Assembly: GCA_002471195.1 (NCBI GenBank)
Contig: DKPN01000031.1
Span: forward strand, 1,813-8,314
DNA length: 6,502 nt
Source of the DNA: Bacteroides sp. UBA7333
GTDB taxonomy: Bacteria > Bacteroidota > Bacteroidia > Bacteroidales > Bacteroidaceae
Direction of reading: 5' to 3'
Shown here: positions 5,463-6,502 of the stretch, in pieces
How the letters are laid out: every line of letters begins with the position of its first letter
How positions within the stretch are numbered: the stretch's first letter is position 1
Notes under the pieces: model-generated
Told to the model about the DNA's origin: nothing
What the model saw: the letters and a program-made list of their open reading frames with translations, nothing else
Database searches by the model: none
Translations under genes and position numbers: made by a program

Positions 5463-6502
5463 ATGAAAATACTTCATTTAATATTTGTTTTTGAGACAGG
5501 TGGTGCTGAAAATCTGGTTATAGATATAATCAACCAACAAATAAAAAATAATGATGTGTCTCTGATAGTGATTAATAATATTTATTCTCAATCAATGCTA
5601 TCCCGATTAGATAAAAGAGTAAAAGTATTTTTAATTGATAGAGAACCCGGAAGCAAGAGCTTAATAAAGCTATTAAAAATCAATTATTTAATCTGGAAGT
5701 TTAAACCAAATATTATACATTGTCACGAGTCTAATATCATTAAATACATTTTTAATCATGCTAGTTATAACACTGTATTAACAGTGCATGCTATGCATTT
5801 ATCAATGGAATATGCAAATTTGTATAAAAGAGTTGTAGCCATATCAAAATCAGTAAGAAATGTAATTGATCTAAAGGGTATAAAGAGTGAAGTTATATAT
5901 AATGGTGTCGATCATAATTTAATTAAAATAATTGATTCTCAAGAAAAAAGTATTAAACCTTTTAGAATTGTACAGCTAGGGCGTTTGGTTCATGAATGTA
6001 AAGGACAAGATGTTGCAATGAAAGCTTTGAAAACATTGATTGATAATTTCCCAAATCTTGAAATTCAATTAGATTTTATCGGCGAAGGACCTTCCTTTGA
6101 ATTTTTAAATGAGCTGTCAAAAACTTTAAAGGTTGAAAAATACATTAGATTTCTTGGTGTCAGAAATAGAAAATATATTTATGAGAACTTATGTGATTAT
6201 AATTTGTTAATACAACCATCATATTATGAAGGATTTGGTTTGACTATAGTAGAAGGTATATTTGCAGGTTTGCCAATAATAATATCAGACATTGATGGAC
6301 CCAAAGAAATAATTAATGACGGAAAATATGGGAAAATTTTTCTAACCGGTGATTATATCGATTTAGCCAATACAATTCATCAATTAATTCTAAATAAGGT
6401 ATCATCATCTTTTATTAATGATGCACGATTATATGCAATCAATAATTTCTCCTTAGATGTAATGATTGATAGATATAATATTTTATACCAATCTATCTTG
6501 AA
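5463..6502 (+). CDS. GT-B glycosyltransferase, family 4-like (3' end outside the window)
   Basis: The frame is open from the ATG at 5463 to the window edge, giving 346 codons with no stop. Family 4 enzymes are commonly about 350-390 residues, so only a short tail should be missing. It is expected to be a cytoplasmic, peripheral-membrane, retaining enzyme extending the lipid-linked repeat unit. Visible GT-B/GT4 features, in order: the N-terminal Gly loop ETGGAE (11-16); HCHE (86-89); YNGVD (146-150) at the domain linker; QLGRLVHECKGQD (171-183), the family GRL...KG.d donor-phosphate region; FIGEGP (205-210); the E-x7-E motif in YEGFGLTIVE (255-264, Glu256 and Glu264); and DGPKEIINDGKYG (278-290) in the donor-binding lobe. 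It lies 12 nt after the preceding glycosyltransferase, in the same operon. No Shine-Dalgarno sequence precedes the start (ttgtcataa). The class is clear; the sugar specificity is not. Confidence 0.92.
   Translation, partial: MKILHLIFVFETGGAENLVIDIINQQIKNNDVSLIVINNIYSQSMLSRLDKRVKVFLIDREPGSKSLIKLLKINYLIWKFKPNIIHCHESNIIKYIFNHASYNTVLTVHAMHLSMEYANLYKRVVAISKSVRNVIDLKGIKSEVIYNGVDHNLIKIIDSQEKSIKPFRIVQLGRLVHECKGQDVAMKALKTLIDNFPNLEIQLDFIGEGPSFEFLNELSKTLKVEKYIRFLGVRNRKYIYENLCDYNLLIQPSYYEGFGLTIVEGIFAGLPIIISDIDGPKEIINDGKYGKIFLTGDYIDLANTIHQLILNKVSSSFINDARLYAINNFSLDVMIDRYNILYQSIL
5771..5797 (+). repeat. Two adjoining small inverted repeats inside the GT4 gene
   Basis: CACTGT (5771-5776), loop ATTA, ACAGTG (5781-5786) is a perfect 6-bp inverted repeat. 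It overlaps by two bases a second one, TGCAT (5785-5789), loop GCT, ATGCA (5793-5797). The arms encode part of the NTVLTVHAMH strand region of the enzyme, so they may simply reflect coding. The two hairpins would compete for the shared bases. Confidence 0.4.

Overview
This window is a stretch of a Wzx/Wzy-type surface-polysaccharide (capsule or exopolysaccharide) biosynthesis operon. All genes are on the + strand and almost no non-coding DNA lies between them. The organism is most likely a member of the Bacteroidota, probably Bacteroidales. Three things point that way: the strongly AT-rich DNA and AT-ending codon use; the C-terminal style of the export protein (a YYYLKQNDVVYVEPN segment, then a Ser/Ile-rich terminal helix); and the lack of a Shine-Dalgarno-like sequence before every start. 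This assignment rests on pattern recognition, not on a database search.

Layout from left to right: (1) the last 58 codons of a Wza-like outer-membrane polysaccharide export protein; (2) a 530-residue Wzz/Wzc-type chain-length/co-polymerase protein that keeps both membrane helices and the periplasmic coiled coil but has no cytoplasmic tyrosine-kinase domain; (3) a 503-residue Wzx-like oligosaccharide-lipid flippase; (4) a 422-residue Wzy-like O-antigen/capsule polymerase; (5) a 299-residue GT-A (family 2-like) glycosyltransferase; (6) a GT-B (family 4-like) glycosyltransferase of which 346 codons are visible before the window ends, probably only a few residues short of its C-terminus.

The genes form one pathway. 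The glycosyltransferases build a repeat unit on a lipid carrier at the inner face of the cytoplasmic membrane. Wzx flips it, Wzy polymerises it in the periplasm, the Wzz/Wzc-like protein sets chain length and links to the outer membrane, and the Wza-like protein exports the chain. Export genes come first and the glycan-specific genes follow. Three successive junctions are 4-nt ATGA stop/start overlaps; the other two gaps are 9 and 12 nt. The layout implies a single transcript and probable translational coupling. No promoter, terminator, RNA gene, mobile element or CRISPR array was found; the promoter and the initiating sugar-phosphate transferase must lie outside the window.

I do not see a clearly new biological system. 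The points most worth a second look are the kinase-less chain-length protein, the GT-A enzyme with a non-canonical nucleotide-binding loop, and the run of overlapping genes.
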